Source of the DNA: Paracidovorax valerianellae
GTDB taxonomy: Bacteria > Pseudomonadota > Gammaproteobacteria > Burkholderiales > Burkholderiaceae_C
DNA: 64,000 nucleotides
Direction: 5' to 3'
Assembly: GCF_900102625.1 (NCBI RefSeq)
Contig: NZ_FMZC01000001.1
Span: 186,001 to 250,000, forward strand
Position 1 is the first letter of the stretch. Every line of letters starts with the position of its first letter. The notes beneath the pieces were generated by a model. That model was not told where the DNA came from. It saw only the letters and a list, made by a program, of their open reading frames with translations, and ran no database searches. This document shows positions 25,292 through 33,276 of this stretch, piece by piece. Position numbers and translations under genes: made by a program.

Positions 25292-25309
25292 TTCCCTTCA
25301 CCCGCTCCA
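25292..25309 (+). repeat. attR of the tRNA-Gly element
   Basis: Exact 18-bp copy of the tRNA-Gly 3' end TTCCCTTCACCCGCTCCA. The base before it differs from the tRNA copy (G against A), which fixes the length of the crossover repeat. Host sequence follows. Confidence 0.88.
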
Positions 25310-25354
25310 ATCGATACCTGACCCACAGATGCTGATGCGTCTCTGGGTCGCAGC

Positions 25355-25379
25355 AAAAGGGGCTTTTCAGCCCCTTTTT
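25355..25379 (+). terminator. Bidirectional rho-independent terminator
   Basis: AAAAGGGGC, loop TTTTCA, GCCCCTTTTT. Before the element inserted, it would have followed tRNA-Gly by about 45 bp. On the other strand it also ends in T and directly follows the stop of the candidate effector gene. Confidence 0.85.
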
Positions 25380-25964
25380 CTATAGCCTGCCCGTAGTGGA
25401 TTTCGCTGGCAAGTCGTCTTGCGGGGGTTTTTTCGCATCGGCAGTGGAGCCGCTGGGATGCTCCTCGAGGGTCGGCAGCCGGGTCGACAGGTCCGACGCC
25501 GACGTTCGGGCCGATTTCAAGGAAGCCGCGCGCTGCAGCAGCTCCTGCAGTAGCTGCTGGATTTTTTCCGAGCCCTGCCGTGAGGGACCTTGGCGCAGTT
25601 TTTTCAGGTCATATCGCTCACGCCGCTGCGTCTTGATTTCGGCGTAAGAGCGAGTGTCCTGCGGAGGGTTGGGCAGCAATGCGAAGTTGATCTCGTCCAG
25701 CATGGCCTCTAACGGGTACTTGTCATGTTGCATCGCCTCCAGCTTGGCCAGTTCCTCGCGGGATTCGCGGCTTTCCAGGTCCATGGATTGGCTGCGCCGA
25801 GTGCTGCGGCGCGCCAGCAGCGAACTCAGGGCATCCGGAATGCGCATGGAACTGGATCGGCCCACAGCGCGTCCCTGCCGCTCGGCCGTTTCGGAGGATG
25901 AAGCTTCTCCGGCAGAGACGGTTTTTGGAGTCAGCGAGCGACTCAGCTTTTTCAAATAATCCAT
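25380..25964 (-). CDS. Candidate type III secreted effector (unknown family)
   Basis: 194 aa from the ATG at 25964 (MDYLKKLSRSLTPKTVSAGE). The first 60 residues are rich in Ser, Thr and Arg, with few acidic residues and little hydrophobic content, as in N-terminal type III secretion signals. The rest is helical and charged (LESRESREELAKLEAMQHDK, then EKIQQLLQELLQRAASLK), ending in a Pro/Ser/Lys-rich tail. No signal peptide, transmembrane segment or known catalytic motif. A perfect PIP box lies 58 bp upstream of the start. No chaperone or hrp gene is in the window, so secretion is inferred from promoter and composition. Confidence 0.65.
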   Translation of the reverse strand: MDYLKKLSRSLTPKTVSAGEASSSETAERQGRAVGRSSSMRIPDALSSLLARRSTRRSQSMDLESRESREELAKLEAMQHDKYPLEAMLDEINFALLPNPPQDTRSYAEIKTQRRERYDLKKLRQGPSRQGSEKIQQLLQELLQRAASLKSARTSASDLSTRLPTLEEHPSGSTADAKKPPQDDLPAKSTTGRL

Positions 25965-26022
25965 GCATGACCTCGTGATGCAGGCATCGTTGCACATGCC
26001 TTCAATCACTTGCGTCCAACAT

Positions 26023-26047
26023 CCGAAGCGACGCGCCGCCGGCCGAA
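26023..26047 (-). promoter_or_regulatory. PIP box (hrpII box), HrpX/HrpB-type activator site
   Basis: On the minus strand TTCGG-N15-TTCGG, matching the TTCGB-N15-TTCGB consensus (equally TTCG-N16-TTCG) of type III regulon promoters in Xanthomonas, Ralstonia and Acidovorax. It points toward the gene at 25380-25964, with 58 bp to its start. A -10-like CAACGAT lies about 31 bp downstream of the box. Confidence 0.7.
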
Positions 26048-26222
26048 CCACTTGGCGCCGCAGCACATCGCTCCCTGCCACCGGGTCCGTTCGGCAGCCT
26101 TGGTGCACCTCATTCCACCCCGCGCAATGGCACTGCCGCCCCTGTAGGACAACGGCGGCAAAGCGGCTTTGCGGGCGGGTGAACCCGCATGCACGGGCTA
26201 GCATGGCCCGAAGAAAATACCC

Positions 26223-28526
26223 ATGACCATGCCCCCAGAGACACCGCCTCCTTCCGCTGCCCCGGTGCCAAATGCACCGCCTGTTCCCCCTTCGTCCACG
26301 CCTGCACGGCGGCGTTCCCGCGCTCCCATTGCGGCTGTGGCCGGCCTGGTGATCGTCCTGCTGCTCGTCATTGCGTTCGTGGCGTGGTTCGACTGGAACC
26401 GGGCCAAGCCCTGGATCAACCAGCAGGTCAGCGAGGCCACGGGCCGGCGCTTTGCCATCGAGGGCGATCTGACGGCCCACTGGCGCTGGCCGCAGCCGGC
26501 CGAGACAGGCTGGCGCCGCTGGGTGCCGGGCGTCACGGTGCAGGCAGACCGGCTGGTGATGGACAACCGTGCGGACTTCGGCCGCTTCGGTGCGCTGGAT
26601 GTGCAAACGGGCGATGCCTCCACGGCGACCGTGCAGGCCCGGGCCGCAAAGGCGCCGGCATCGGGCGCATCTGCCGCATCGGCCCCTGCCGCAGTGCCCG
26701 CAACAGCGCCCAACAGCGGTGAAAACACCGTTCCGACAGCGGGCTACCCCATGGCAACGCTGGGCAGCGTGAGCGCATCGCTCCACCTTTTGCCGCTGCT
26801 GTCGCGCCATGTGTCCATCGACACGCTGCAGCTGACCGTGCCCGACGTAGCGCTGGCGCGCAAGGCCGACGGCAGCAACAACTGGACCTTCGACCGTCCC
26901 GCCAAGGACGGCGAACCTGCCAAGCCCAACCCCTGGAGCGTGAGCGTGGGCCGGATCGTGGTGCGCGATGGCCAACTGGCCTATGCGGACGCCGTGAAAG
27001 ACCTGGCCTTTACCGCCCAGCTCGCGACCATCGACACGCCCGCCGGGCAAAAGGCAAGCCCTTATGGCGTGAAGTTCGATGTGCGCGGGCGCTACGCCAA
27101 GGCGCGCATCCAGGGCCGCGGCGAAGCCGGGCATGTGATGGACCTGCGTGAAAGGGTGGTGGACTACCCGCTGCGGTTCAAGGCCCAGGCCGGCACGGTG
27201 GAGGCCGAGGTGGAAGGCATTCTGTCCAACCCGGCCGCGCTGTCGGGCATGGACCTGAAGGTGATGCTCAAGGCCGACAGCATGGCCGACCTGTACGACC
27301 TGACCGGCCTCGTGCTCCCCAACACGCCGCCGTTTCGCACGCGCGGCCGTCTGGTTGGCAGCCTGGAGCCCGAAAACGCCGTATGGGAATACCGCGACTT
27401 CGACGGCACCGTGGGCGAGAGCGATCTGCACGGCAACCTGACCTATAGCTCCGCCAAGCCACGGCCACGCCTCAAGGGCACGATGACGTCCAAGAAGCTG
27501 CGCCTGGCCGATCTCGGCCCGGTGCTGGGCGCCCCCACGGGCGAAGGCAAGGCCGAGAAAGGCACGTCGAAACGCCCAGGCAAGGTGCTGCCGGACGTGG
27601 CCTTCGCCACCGACCGCTGGAATGCGATGGACCTGGACCTGACTTTCAGCGGCCAGCAGATCATTCGCGACGAAAGCCTGCCGATCGAAAACCTGCGCGT
27701 GCACGCCGTGCTGGACAACGCCATGCTGACCCTTTCGCCCCTTCAGTTCGGCGTGGCGCAGGGCAAGATCGATTCCACCGTGGTGCTGGACAGCCGCGCC
27801 AAGCCGCTGAAGGCCCAACTGCGCGGCAATGTCGAAGGGCTGCGGCTTTCGGGCCTGTTCCCCAAGGTCGAACTGATGGAAAAGAGCTTCGGCCGGCTCG
27901 ACGGCGCTGTGGCGCTGAACGGCAGCGGCCAATCGGTGGCGAGCATGCTGGGCGGTGCCAGTGGCGAAGCGCGGCTGTACATCCGCGATGGCCGATTCAG
28001 CAAGCAGATGCTGGACCTGGCAGCGCTCAACGTGGGCAGCGTGGTGGTCTCCAAGCTTTTCGGCGACGACAAGGAAGTGCAACTGCGTTGCGCCGTGGCC
28101 GACTTCTCGGTGAAGGACGGCATTGCGCAGACGCGCTCGGTGAAGCTGAGCACCAACGAGGCCACGGTGGAAGCCACCGGCACGGCCGACCTGGGCCGCG
28201 AACACCTGGATCTGCGCATCAAGCCCGAGTCGCTGCAATGGAAGTTCTTCTCGCTGCGCACGCCGCTGTATGTGCGCGGGCCCTTCGCCGAGCCCAAGGT
28301 CGGCCTGGAAGCAGGCCCGCTGCTGCTGCGCGCAGGCGCTGCCGTGGCGGCCGCCGTGGTCGCGCCGGTGGCTCTGGCCCTGGCACCCATCACGGTGCCA
28401 GCCGCGGACGACGACGAGAACTGCGCCGTGCTGCTCGCCCGTGCAGGCGACAAGGTGCAGGGTGGCGCCGCCGGCGCCGCACCGAAGCCCCCGGCCTCGT
28501 CGCCGGCCCCGGCACCAGCGCGTTGA
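26223..28526 (+). CDS. AsmA family protein
   Basis: 767 aa. A Pro-rich cytoplasmic N-terminus (residues 1-33) precedes one transmembrane anchor (about 36-56, VAGLVIVLLLVIAFVAWF) and a large periplasmic part. AsmA N-terminal repeat features include WINQQVSEATGRRFAIEGDL. The AsmA C-terminal domain lies near residues 560-690 (LDGAVALNGSGQSVASMLGG...LYIRDGRFSKQMLDLAALNVG). Proteins of this superfamily bridge inner and outer membranes and affect lipid transport. An Ala/Pro-rich insert (about 145-170) and tail are low complexity. Divergent from the candidate effector gene. Confidence 0.88.
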   Translation: MTMPPETPPPSAAPVPNAPPVPPSSTPARRRSRAPIAAVAGLVIVLLLVIAFVAWFDWNRAKPWINQQVSEATGRRFAIEGDLTAHWRWPQPAETGWRRWVPGVTVQADRLVMDNRADFGRFGALDVQTGDASTATVQARAAKAPASGASAASAPAAVPATAPNSGENTVPTAGYPMATLGSVSASLHLLPLLSRHVSIDTLQLTVPDVALARKADGSNNWTFDRPAKDGEPAKPNPWSVSVGRIVVRDGQLAYADAVKDLAFTAQLATIDTPAGQKASPYGVKFDVRGRYAKARIQGRGEAGHVMDLRERVVDYPLRFKAQAGTVEAEVEGILSNPAALSGMDLKVMLKADSMADLYDLTGLVLPNTPPFRTRGRLVGSLEPENAVWEYRDFDGTVGESDLHGNLTYSSAKPRPRLKGTMTSKKLRLADLGPVLGAPTGEGKAEKGTSKRPGKVLPDVAFATDRWNAMDLDLTFSGQQIIRDESLPIENLRVHAVLDNAMLTLSPLQFGVAQGKIDSTVVLDSRAKPLKAQLRGNVEGLRLSGLFPKVELMEKSFGRLDGAVALNGSGQSVASMLGGASGEARLYIRDGRFSKQMLDLAALNVGSVVVSKLFGDDKEVQLRCAVADFSVKDGIAQTRSVKLSTNEATVEATGTADLGREHLDLRIKPESLQWKFFSLRTPLYVRGPFAEPKVGLEAGPLLLRAGAAVAAAVVAPVALALAPITVPAADDDENCAVLLARAGDKVQGGAAGAAPKPPASSPAPAPAR

Positions 28527-28544
28527 TCCGTAACCCGGTGGTTT

Positions 28545-28601
28545 GCTATTGATTCAATAGCTGCCACCGCTTTCTGGATAAGCGCTGGGGCCACTTTTTA
28601 C
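28545..28601 (+). repeat. Dispersed palindromic repeat, copy c
   Basis: Perfect hairpin GCTATTGATTCAATAGC (28545-28561, 8-bp stem), then CGCTTTCTGGATAAGCGCTGG as a second hairpin-like tail and a T run. It sits between the AsmA and FAD monooxygenase genes. Confidence 0.8.
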
Positions 28602-28671
28602 CTGAACCGCCTTCGCCCAGAGGCCGCTGCAGAGCGCCCGCGAATCTTCCGCTTTCAAATTCAAGGAAACC

Positions 28672-29880
28672 ATGCCACGCCACATCTTGGTCACGGGCGC
28701 GAGCGTCGCCGGAAACACTGCTGCCTGGGCACTGTCTCAGGCCGGCTGCAAAGTCACCGTGGTCGAGCGTGCGCCGGAGTTCCGGGATGGCGGGCAGAAC
28801 ATCGACGTGCGCGGTGTCGGCCGCGAGGTGCTGCGCCGCATGGGACTGGAACGGGCGGCGCTGGACCAGGGCACGGGCGAGGAAGGCACGGCCTGGATCG
28901 ACGAGGCCGGCCGGGCGGTCGCCGAGTTCAAGACCGATGAGCTCGCCAGCGACGGGCCCACCGCCGAGATGGAAATCCTGCGCGGAGACCTCGCGCGGCT
29001 GCTGTACGACGCGGTGCGCGGACGGGTCGAGTACCGGTTCGGGGACCACGTGGTGGGCATCGAAGACGACGATATGCCGGCCGGCGGGGCAGTGACCGTG
29101 CGCTTTGCCAGCGGGGCGCACGAGCGCTTCGATGCGGTGATCGTCGCCGAGGGCGTGGGTTCGACCACGCGCGAGCTGGTGTTTGCCGGCAAGAACGAGC
29201 CGCGCTGGATGGACCTGACGCTCGCCTACTTCACCATTCCCCGCGCGCCGGACGACGACCGGATGTGGCGCTGGTATCACACGACGGGCGGGCGCAGCGT
29301 TTCCCTGCGGCCCGACCGGCACGGCACCACACGCGCCATGCTGACGATCCAGCGGCCCACGAAAGGCGAACAGGACTGGGACACGGACACGCAAAAGCGC
29401 TTTCTGCGCGAACAGTTTGCCGATGCCGGATGGCAGGCACCGCGCGTGCTGGCCGGCATGGAGGCGACCGAAGACTTCTATTTCGACGCGCTGCGGCAGG
29501 TGCACCTGCCGCGCTGGCACCAAGGGCGCGTGGTGCTGACGGGCGACGCCGCCTGGTGCGCCACCCCGCTGGCAGACATCGGCACGACGCTCGCGCTCAC
29601 CGGCGCCTACGTGCTCGCTGGCGAGATCGCACGGACTGGAGACAGCGGCAGGCTCGACGAGGCTTTCGCCGCCTATGAAAAGGCCATGCGACCGATGGTC
29701 GAGCAAGGCCAGAACGTGCCCAAGATCGGCCCGCGACTGATGAATCCCCACAGCCGCCTGGGCATTCACCTGCTGCATGGCGCCCTGCACCTGGCCAGCC
29801 TGCCGGGCGTGCGCGATGCGTTCGCGAAGCTGGTGAACCGCGAGCTCGATGAGCCGGACCTGTCGGGCTACGCTTTGTAA
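28672..29880 (+). CDS. FAD-dependent monooxygenase (PHBH fold)
   Basis: 402 aa. The N-terminal dinucleotide fold has GASVAGNTAAWALSQAG and the NAD(P)H/FAD-linking acid in VVERAPEFRDGG. The conserved second FAD motif is GDAAWCATPLADIGTT around residue 290. The family hydroxylates aromatic or polycyclic substrates, and several relatives inactivate tetracycline-like antibiotics. Substrate unknown here. No operon partner; the next gene is convergent. Confidence 0.87.
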   Translation: MPRHILVTGASVAGNTAAWALSQAGCKVTVVERAPEFRDGGQNIDVRGVGREVLRRMGLERAALDQGTGEEGTAWIDEAGRAVAEFKTDELASDGPTAEMEILRGDLARLLYDAVRGRVEYRFGDHVVGIEDDDMPAGGAVTVRFASGAHERFDAVIVAEGVGSTTRELVFAGKNEPRWMDLTLAYFTIPRAPDDDRMWRWYHTTGGRSVSLRPDRHGTTRAMLTIQRPTKGEQDWDTDTQKRFLREQFADAGWQAPRVLAGMEATEDFYFDALRQVHLPRWHQGRVVLTGDAAWCATPLADIGTTLALTGAYVLAGEIARTGDSGRLDEAFAAYEKAMRPMVEQGQNVPKIGPRLMNPHSRLGIHLLHGALHLASLPGVRDAFAKLVNRELDEPDLSGYAL

Positions 29881-30033
29881 ATGGATTGCCGCCGCGGTGG
29901 TGCACGGAGATAGGTAGCGCGTGTCGCTGCTGGCACATCGCACTGCCTCAGCATTGGCAGCACTGGCAGCAGCAAGACCGGACCAGGCACCGTGGCACAG
30001 CGCGCCGTTCCGCCCGATTTTCTCTTTCGCAAC

Positions 30034-33000
30034 TCAATGGAAATCGCGGCTGCCGTCCAGCGCCTGGGCCAGGCGGCCGAGCAGCGGGGTCATGTCCTTG
30101 CAGCGCTCCGCGACCAGATGCCGCACCGCGCCGCCCTGCCCTGGCGGCGTTCCCGGGGGGTTCGGGCTGGACTGCCACAGGCCCTCCACTGCCAGCAGGC
30201 GCGATCGGAGCAGTGCGTTGCGCCAGGTTTCCACGAGCGACGGCCAGACGATGACGTTGACGGGGCCCGTCTCGTCTTCCAGCGTGATGAACATGGTGCC
30301 CTTAGCCGACCCTGGCCGCTGCCGGACGGTGACGATGCCGCAGGCTCGCACGCGGCGCCCGTTGGGCATGTCGCGCAGCGCCAGGGCGGAGAGCAGGCGC
30401 CAGCGGTCGAGCCGGCCGCGCAGCAGGGCGAGCGGATGCCGGCGCAGCGTGAGGCCCGTGGCGGCGTAGTCGAACAGAATCTCTTCGCCTTCGGGCGCTT
30501 CGGCCAGGGCCAGCGGGGCCTCGTTCACCGCGGCGTCCTGCAGCAGGGCCGGCGCACGCCACTGCGCCGCAGCGTCCCAGGCCTGCTGGCGACGGTGGCC
30601 GGATAAAGAGCGCAGCGCATCGGCCGCCGCCAGGGCCTGCAGCGCGGGCCGGTCCAGCCGGGCGCGCAGGGCGAGGTCTTCGGTGTTGGCGAACGCCTGA
30701 ATCGCGCGAGCCTTGACCAGCCGTTCGGCCGCCGCCTCACCCAGCCCTGCCACCAGCCGCAACCCCAGGCGGACGGCGGGCTGCGGGTCGGCCACACCGC
30801 GCACGGGCTGCGGCTCGCCCTCCAGGGTGGACTCCCAGTCGCTGTGGACCACATCGATGGGCAGCACGCGCACGCCGTGGCGCACGGCGTCCTGCACCAG
30901 TTGCGAGGGCGTGTAGAACCCCATGGGCTGCGAGTTGAGCAGCGCGGCCAGAAAGCAGGCGGGTTCGTAGCACTTGAACCAGCTGCTCGCGTAGGCCAGC
31001 AAGGCGAAGCTGTAGGCATGGCTTTCGGGAAAGCCGTATTCGCCGAAGCCCTTGATCTGCTGGAAGATGCGCCTGGCGAAATCTTCGCTGTAGTGGTTGG
31101 CGGCCATTCCCTCCATGAACGGCTCTTCGAAACGGTGGACGCCGCCGGTCCGCTTCCATGCGGCCATGGAGCGGCGCAACTCATCGGCCATGCCGGGTGT
31201 GAAGCGGGCAGCGATCATGGCGATCTGCATGACCTGCTCCTGGAAGATGGGAACACCCAGCGTGCGTTCCAGGGCGTCCGTCAAATCTTCGTGCTCCAGC
31301 ACCAGCGGCTCACCCCGCAACCGCCGCTCCCGCGCCTGCAGGTAGGGATGCACCATGCCGCCCTGGATCGGCCCGGGCCGCACGATGGCGACTTCGACCA
31401 CCAGGTCGTACAGCTCGCGCGGGCGCAGGCGCGGCAGCATGCTCATCTGCGCGCGGCTTTCGATCTGGAACACGCCCACGGTGTCGGCCGCGCAGATCAT
31501 GTCGTAGGTGGCGGGATCGTCCTGCGGGATGCTGGCCAGCTCCCAGCGTTCGTCGCGCAGCACGGCGCGCAGGTCGAAGGCGCGGCGCAGCGCACTCAGC
31601 ATTCCCAGCGCCAGCACGTCCACCTTCATGAGGTGCATGTCGTCCAAGTCGTCCTTGTCCCACTGGATGATGGAGCGGCCTGCCATGCTGGCGGGCTCCA
31701 CGGGCACGAGCCGCGTGAGCTTTCCTTCGGTGAGCACGAAGCCGCCGACGTGCTGGCTCAGGTGGCGCGGAAAGCCCTTCAGATCGCGCGCCAGCTTGAG
31801 CCACAGCTCGGCGATGTGCGGCGCCAGCGGCGCGCCCACGGAATCCGCCAGTTCCTGCAGGCGGTCGGTGGCGATGGCCTCGTCGAACCAGTGGTGGTCC
31901 TTGGCGAAGGCGTCGATCAGGGCGGGCGCCACGCCCAGCGCCTTGCCCACGTCGCGCAGCGCACTGCGCGTGCGGTAGCTGATGACCACCGCCGTGATCG
32001 CCGCCCGCTCGCGGCCGTATTTGGAGTAGATGTACTGGATGACGTCTTCGCGCCGGTCGTGCTCGAAGTCCACGTCGATGTCGGGCGGCTCGTCGCGCTC
32101 CTTGCTGATGAAGCGCTCGAACAGCAGCCGCGTCTTGGTCGGATCGACCGCCGTGATCCCCAGGCAGAAGCACACCGCCGAATTGGCGGCGGAGCCCCGG
32201 CCCTGGCACAGGATGCCTTCGCTGCGGGCATATCGCACGATGTCGTGCACGGTGAGAAAGTACATCTCGTACCGGCAGTGCGCGATGAGGTCGAGCTCCT
32301 TGGCGATCTGCGTGCGCACGGCCTCGGGCACGCCCATCGGGTAGCGGCCCTGGGCGCCCTGCTCGGTGTACCAGGCCAGGGCTTCACCCGGGGTCATTCC
32401 GGCCGGCACGGTTTCCTTGGGGTAGCGGTAGCGGATCTCGTCCAGGCTGAACGTGCAGCGCGACGCCACGGCGAGCGTGGCCGCCAGCAGCGCGGGCGGG
32501 TAGATGGCGGCCAGGCGCATTCGGGCGCGCAGGTGGCGCTCGGCATTGGGCTGCAGCGCGAAGCCGCAGTCCGCCACGGGCCGCCCCAGGCGCACGGCGG
32601 TGACCACGTCCTGCAGGCGCTTGCGGCCGCGCACGTGCATGTGCACATCGCCCGCAGCGACGAGCGGCAGGCCCAGCGCATCGCCCACTTGCTCCAGCGC
32701 GGTCAGCCACAGGCTGTCGTCGGGGGCCAGTGGCTGCTCCACCGCCAGCCAGGGGGCGATGTCCATAGCATTCAATTGCCCCTGCGCCTTAGAAAAACAT
32801 GCTCTGATAGCTATCAAATCAGTAGCATCTAGTTGATCGCGTCGTGGCGCCAGCAGGACCTCGCAGCCGCGCAGCAGCGCGAAGTCGGTACCCGCGTGCA
32901 GGCGGTATTCGCCCTTGGGCGCCGCCTGCCGCGCGGCAGTGATGAACTCGCACAGGTTGCCCCAGCCTTCGGCATTGCGCGCCAGCGCCACCAGGCGCAG

Positions 33001-33276
33001 GTCGCCCCAGGCGAACTCGCTGCCCACGATGAGGGTCAGGCCGCATTTCTTGGCCGCCGTGTGCGCCCGCACCACGCCGGCCACCGAGCATTCGTCGGTG
33101 ATCGCCAGCGCCGTGTAGCCCAGTTCGGCCGCGCGAAGCACCAGTTCGACAGGGTGCGAAGCCCCGCGCTGAAAGCTGAAGTTGGTCAGGCAATGCAGCT
33201 CGGCATAGTCCGGCAGCGCGTGGGCGGCGTTTTTTGCGACACGGCCAGTGGGCGCTGGGGGCTGGGCGCTGCTCAT
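30034..33276 (-). CDS. dnaE2: Error-prone DNA polymerase DnaE2
   Basis: 1080 aa from the ATG at 33276, overlapping the imuB stop in an ATGA junction. The PHP domain is at the N-terminus (YAELHCLTNFSFQRGASHP). Polymerase III alpha palm motifs include GRGSAANSAVCFCLG and the catalytic PDIDVDFEHDRREDVIQY. A C-terminal OB-fold carries GIVTVRQRPGSAKGTMFITL. It extends lesion-containing primers during SOS mutagenesis together with ImuA and ImuB. Residues about 149-168 (DATDLIAIRACFSKAQGQLN) are encoded by a degenerate copy of the dispersed repeat, an in-frame insertion within the PHP-linked region. Confidence 0.94.
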   Translation of the reverse strand: MSSAQPPAPTGRVAKNAAHALPDYAELHCLTNFSFQRGASHPVELVLRAAELGYTALAITDECSVAGVVRAHTAAKKCGLTLIVGSEFAWGDLRLVALARNAEGWGNLCEFITAARQAAPKGEYRLHAGTDFALLRGCEVLLAPRRDQLDATDLIAIRACFSKAQGQLNAMDIAPWLAVEQPLAPDDSLWLTALEQVGDALGLPLVAAGDVHMHVRGRKRLQDVVTAVRLGRPVADCGFALQPNAERHLRARMRLAAIYPPALLAATLAVASRCTFSLDEIRYRYPKETVPAGMTPGEALAWYTEQGAQGRYPMGVPEAVRTQIAKELDLIAHCRYEMYFLTVHDIVRYARSEGILCQGRGSAANSAVCFCLGITAVDPTKTRLLFERFISKERDEPPDIDVDFEHDRREDVIQYIYSKYGRERAAITAVVISYRTRSALRDVGKALGVAPALIDAFAKDHHWFDEAIATDRLQELADSVGAPLAPHIAELWLKLARDLKGFPRHLSQHVGGFVLTEGKLTRLVPVEPASMAGRSIIQWDKDDLDDMHLMKVDVLALGMLSALRRAFDLRAVLRDERWELASIPQDDPATYDMICAADTVGVFQIESRAQMSMLPRLRPRELYDLVVEVAIVRPGPIQGGMVHPYLQARERRLRGEPLVLEHEDLTDALERTLGVPIFQEQVMQIAMIAARFTPGMADELRRSMAAWKRTGGVHRFEEPFMEGMAANHYSEDFARRIFQQIKGFGEYGFPESHAYSFALLAYASSWFKCYEPACFLAALLNSQPMGFYTPSQLVQDAVRHGVRVLPIDVVHSDWESTLEGEPQPVRGVADPQPAVRLGLRLVAGLGEAAAERLVKARAIQAFANTEDLALRARLDRPALQALAAADALRSLSGHRRQQAWDAAAQWRAPALLQDAAVNEAPLALAEAPEGEEILFDYAATGLTLRRHPLALLRGRLDRWRLLSALALRDMPNGRRVRACGIVTVRQRPGSAKGTMFITLEDETGPVNVIVWPSLVETWRNALLRSRLLAVEGLWQSSPNPPGTPPGQGGAVRHLVAERCKDMTPLLGRLAQALDGSRDFH
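32774..32832 (-). repeat. Degenerate dispersed repeat inside dnaE2
   Basis: On the minus strand it reads GCTACTGATTTGATAGCT, then CTAAGGCGCAGGGG, the order and spacing seen in the intergenic copies. It is translated in frame within DnaE2. Confidence 0.5.

Larger units (their letters stand above)
18493..25309. mobile_element. Integrative mobilizable element in tRNA-Gly, about 6.8 kb
   Basis: Bounded by the 18-bp direct repeat of the tRNA 3' end. Markedly AT-richer than the chromosome on both sides. It holds, in order: tyrosine integrase, hairpin-rich non-coding region, small membrane protein, peptidoglycan amidase, XRE regulator, membrane protein, candidate oriT, MobV relaxase, and a toxin/antitoxin-like pair. 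It has a relaxase but no mating-pair genes, so it would need a helper conjugation system. The tRNA transcription terminator remains beyond attR at 25355-25379. Confidence 0.85.
25039..25379. other. Right end of the element and tRNA terminator region
   Basis: No gene seen. It holds the presumed promoter of the small gene pair, about 200 bp of AT-rich element sequence, attR at 25292-25309, and then GC-richer host sequence with the terminator at 25355-25379. Confidence 0.6.

Noticed and set aside
25380-28238. A very long minus-strand reading frame (over 900 codons) covering the AsmA gene
   Set aside because: It is the antisense shadow of the GC-rich AsmA gene. Only its last 194 codons, beyond the AsmA start, form a believable protein (25380-25964).
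30844-32832. Long plus-strand open frame opposite dnaE2
   Set aside because: His/Gln/Arg-rich low-complexity translation typical of the reverse strand of a high-GC gene; dnaE2 motifs on the other strand are unambiguous.
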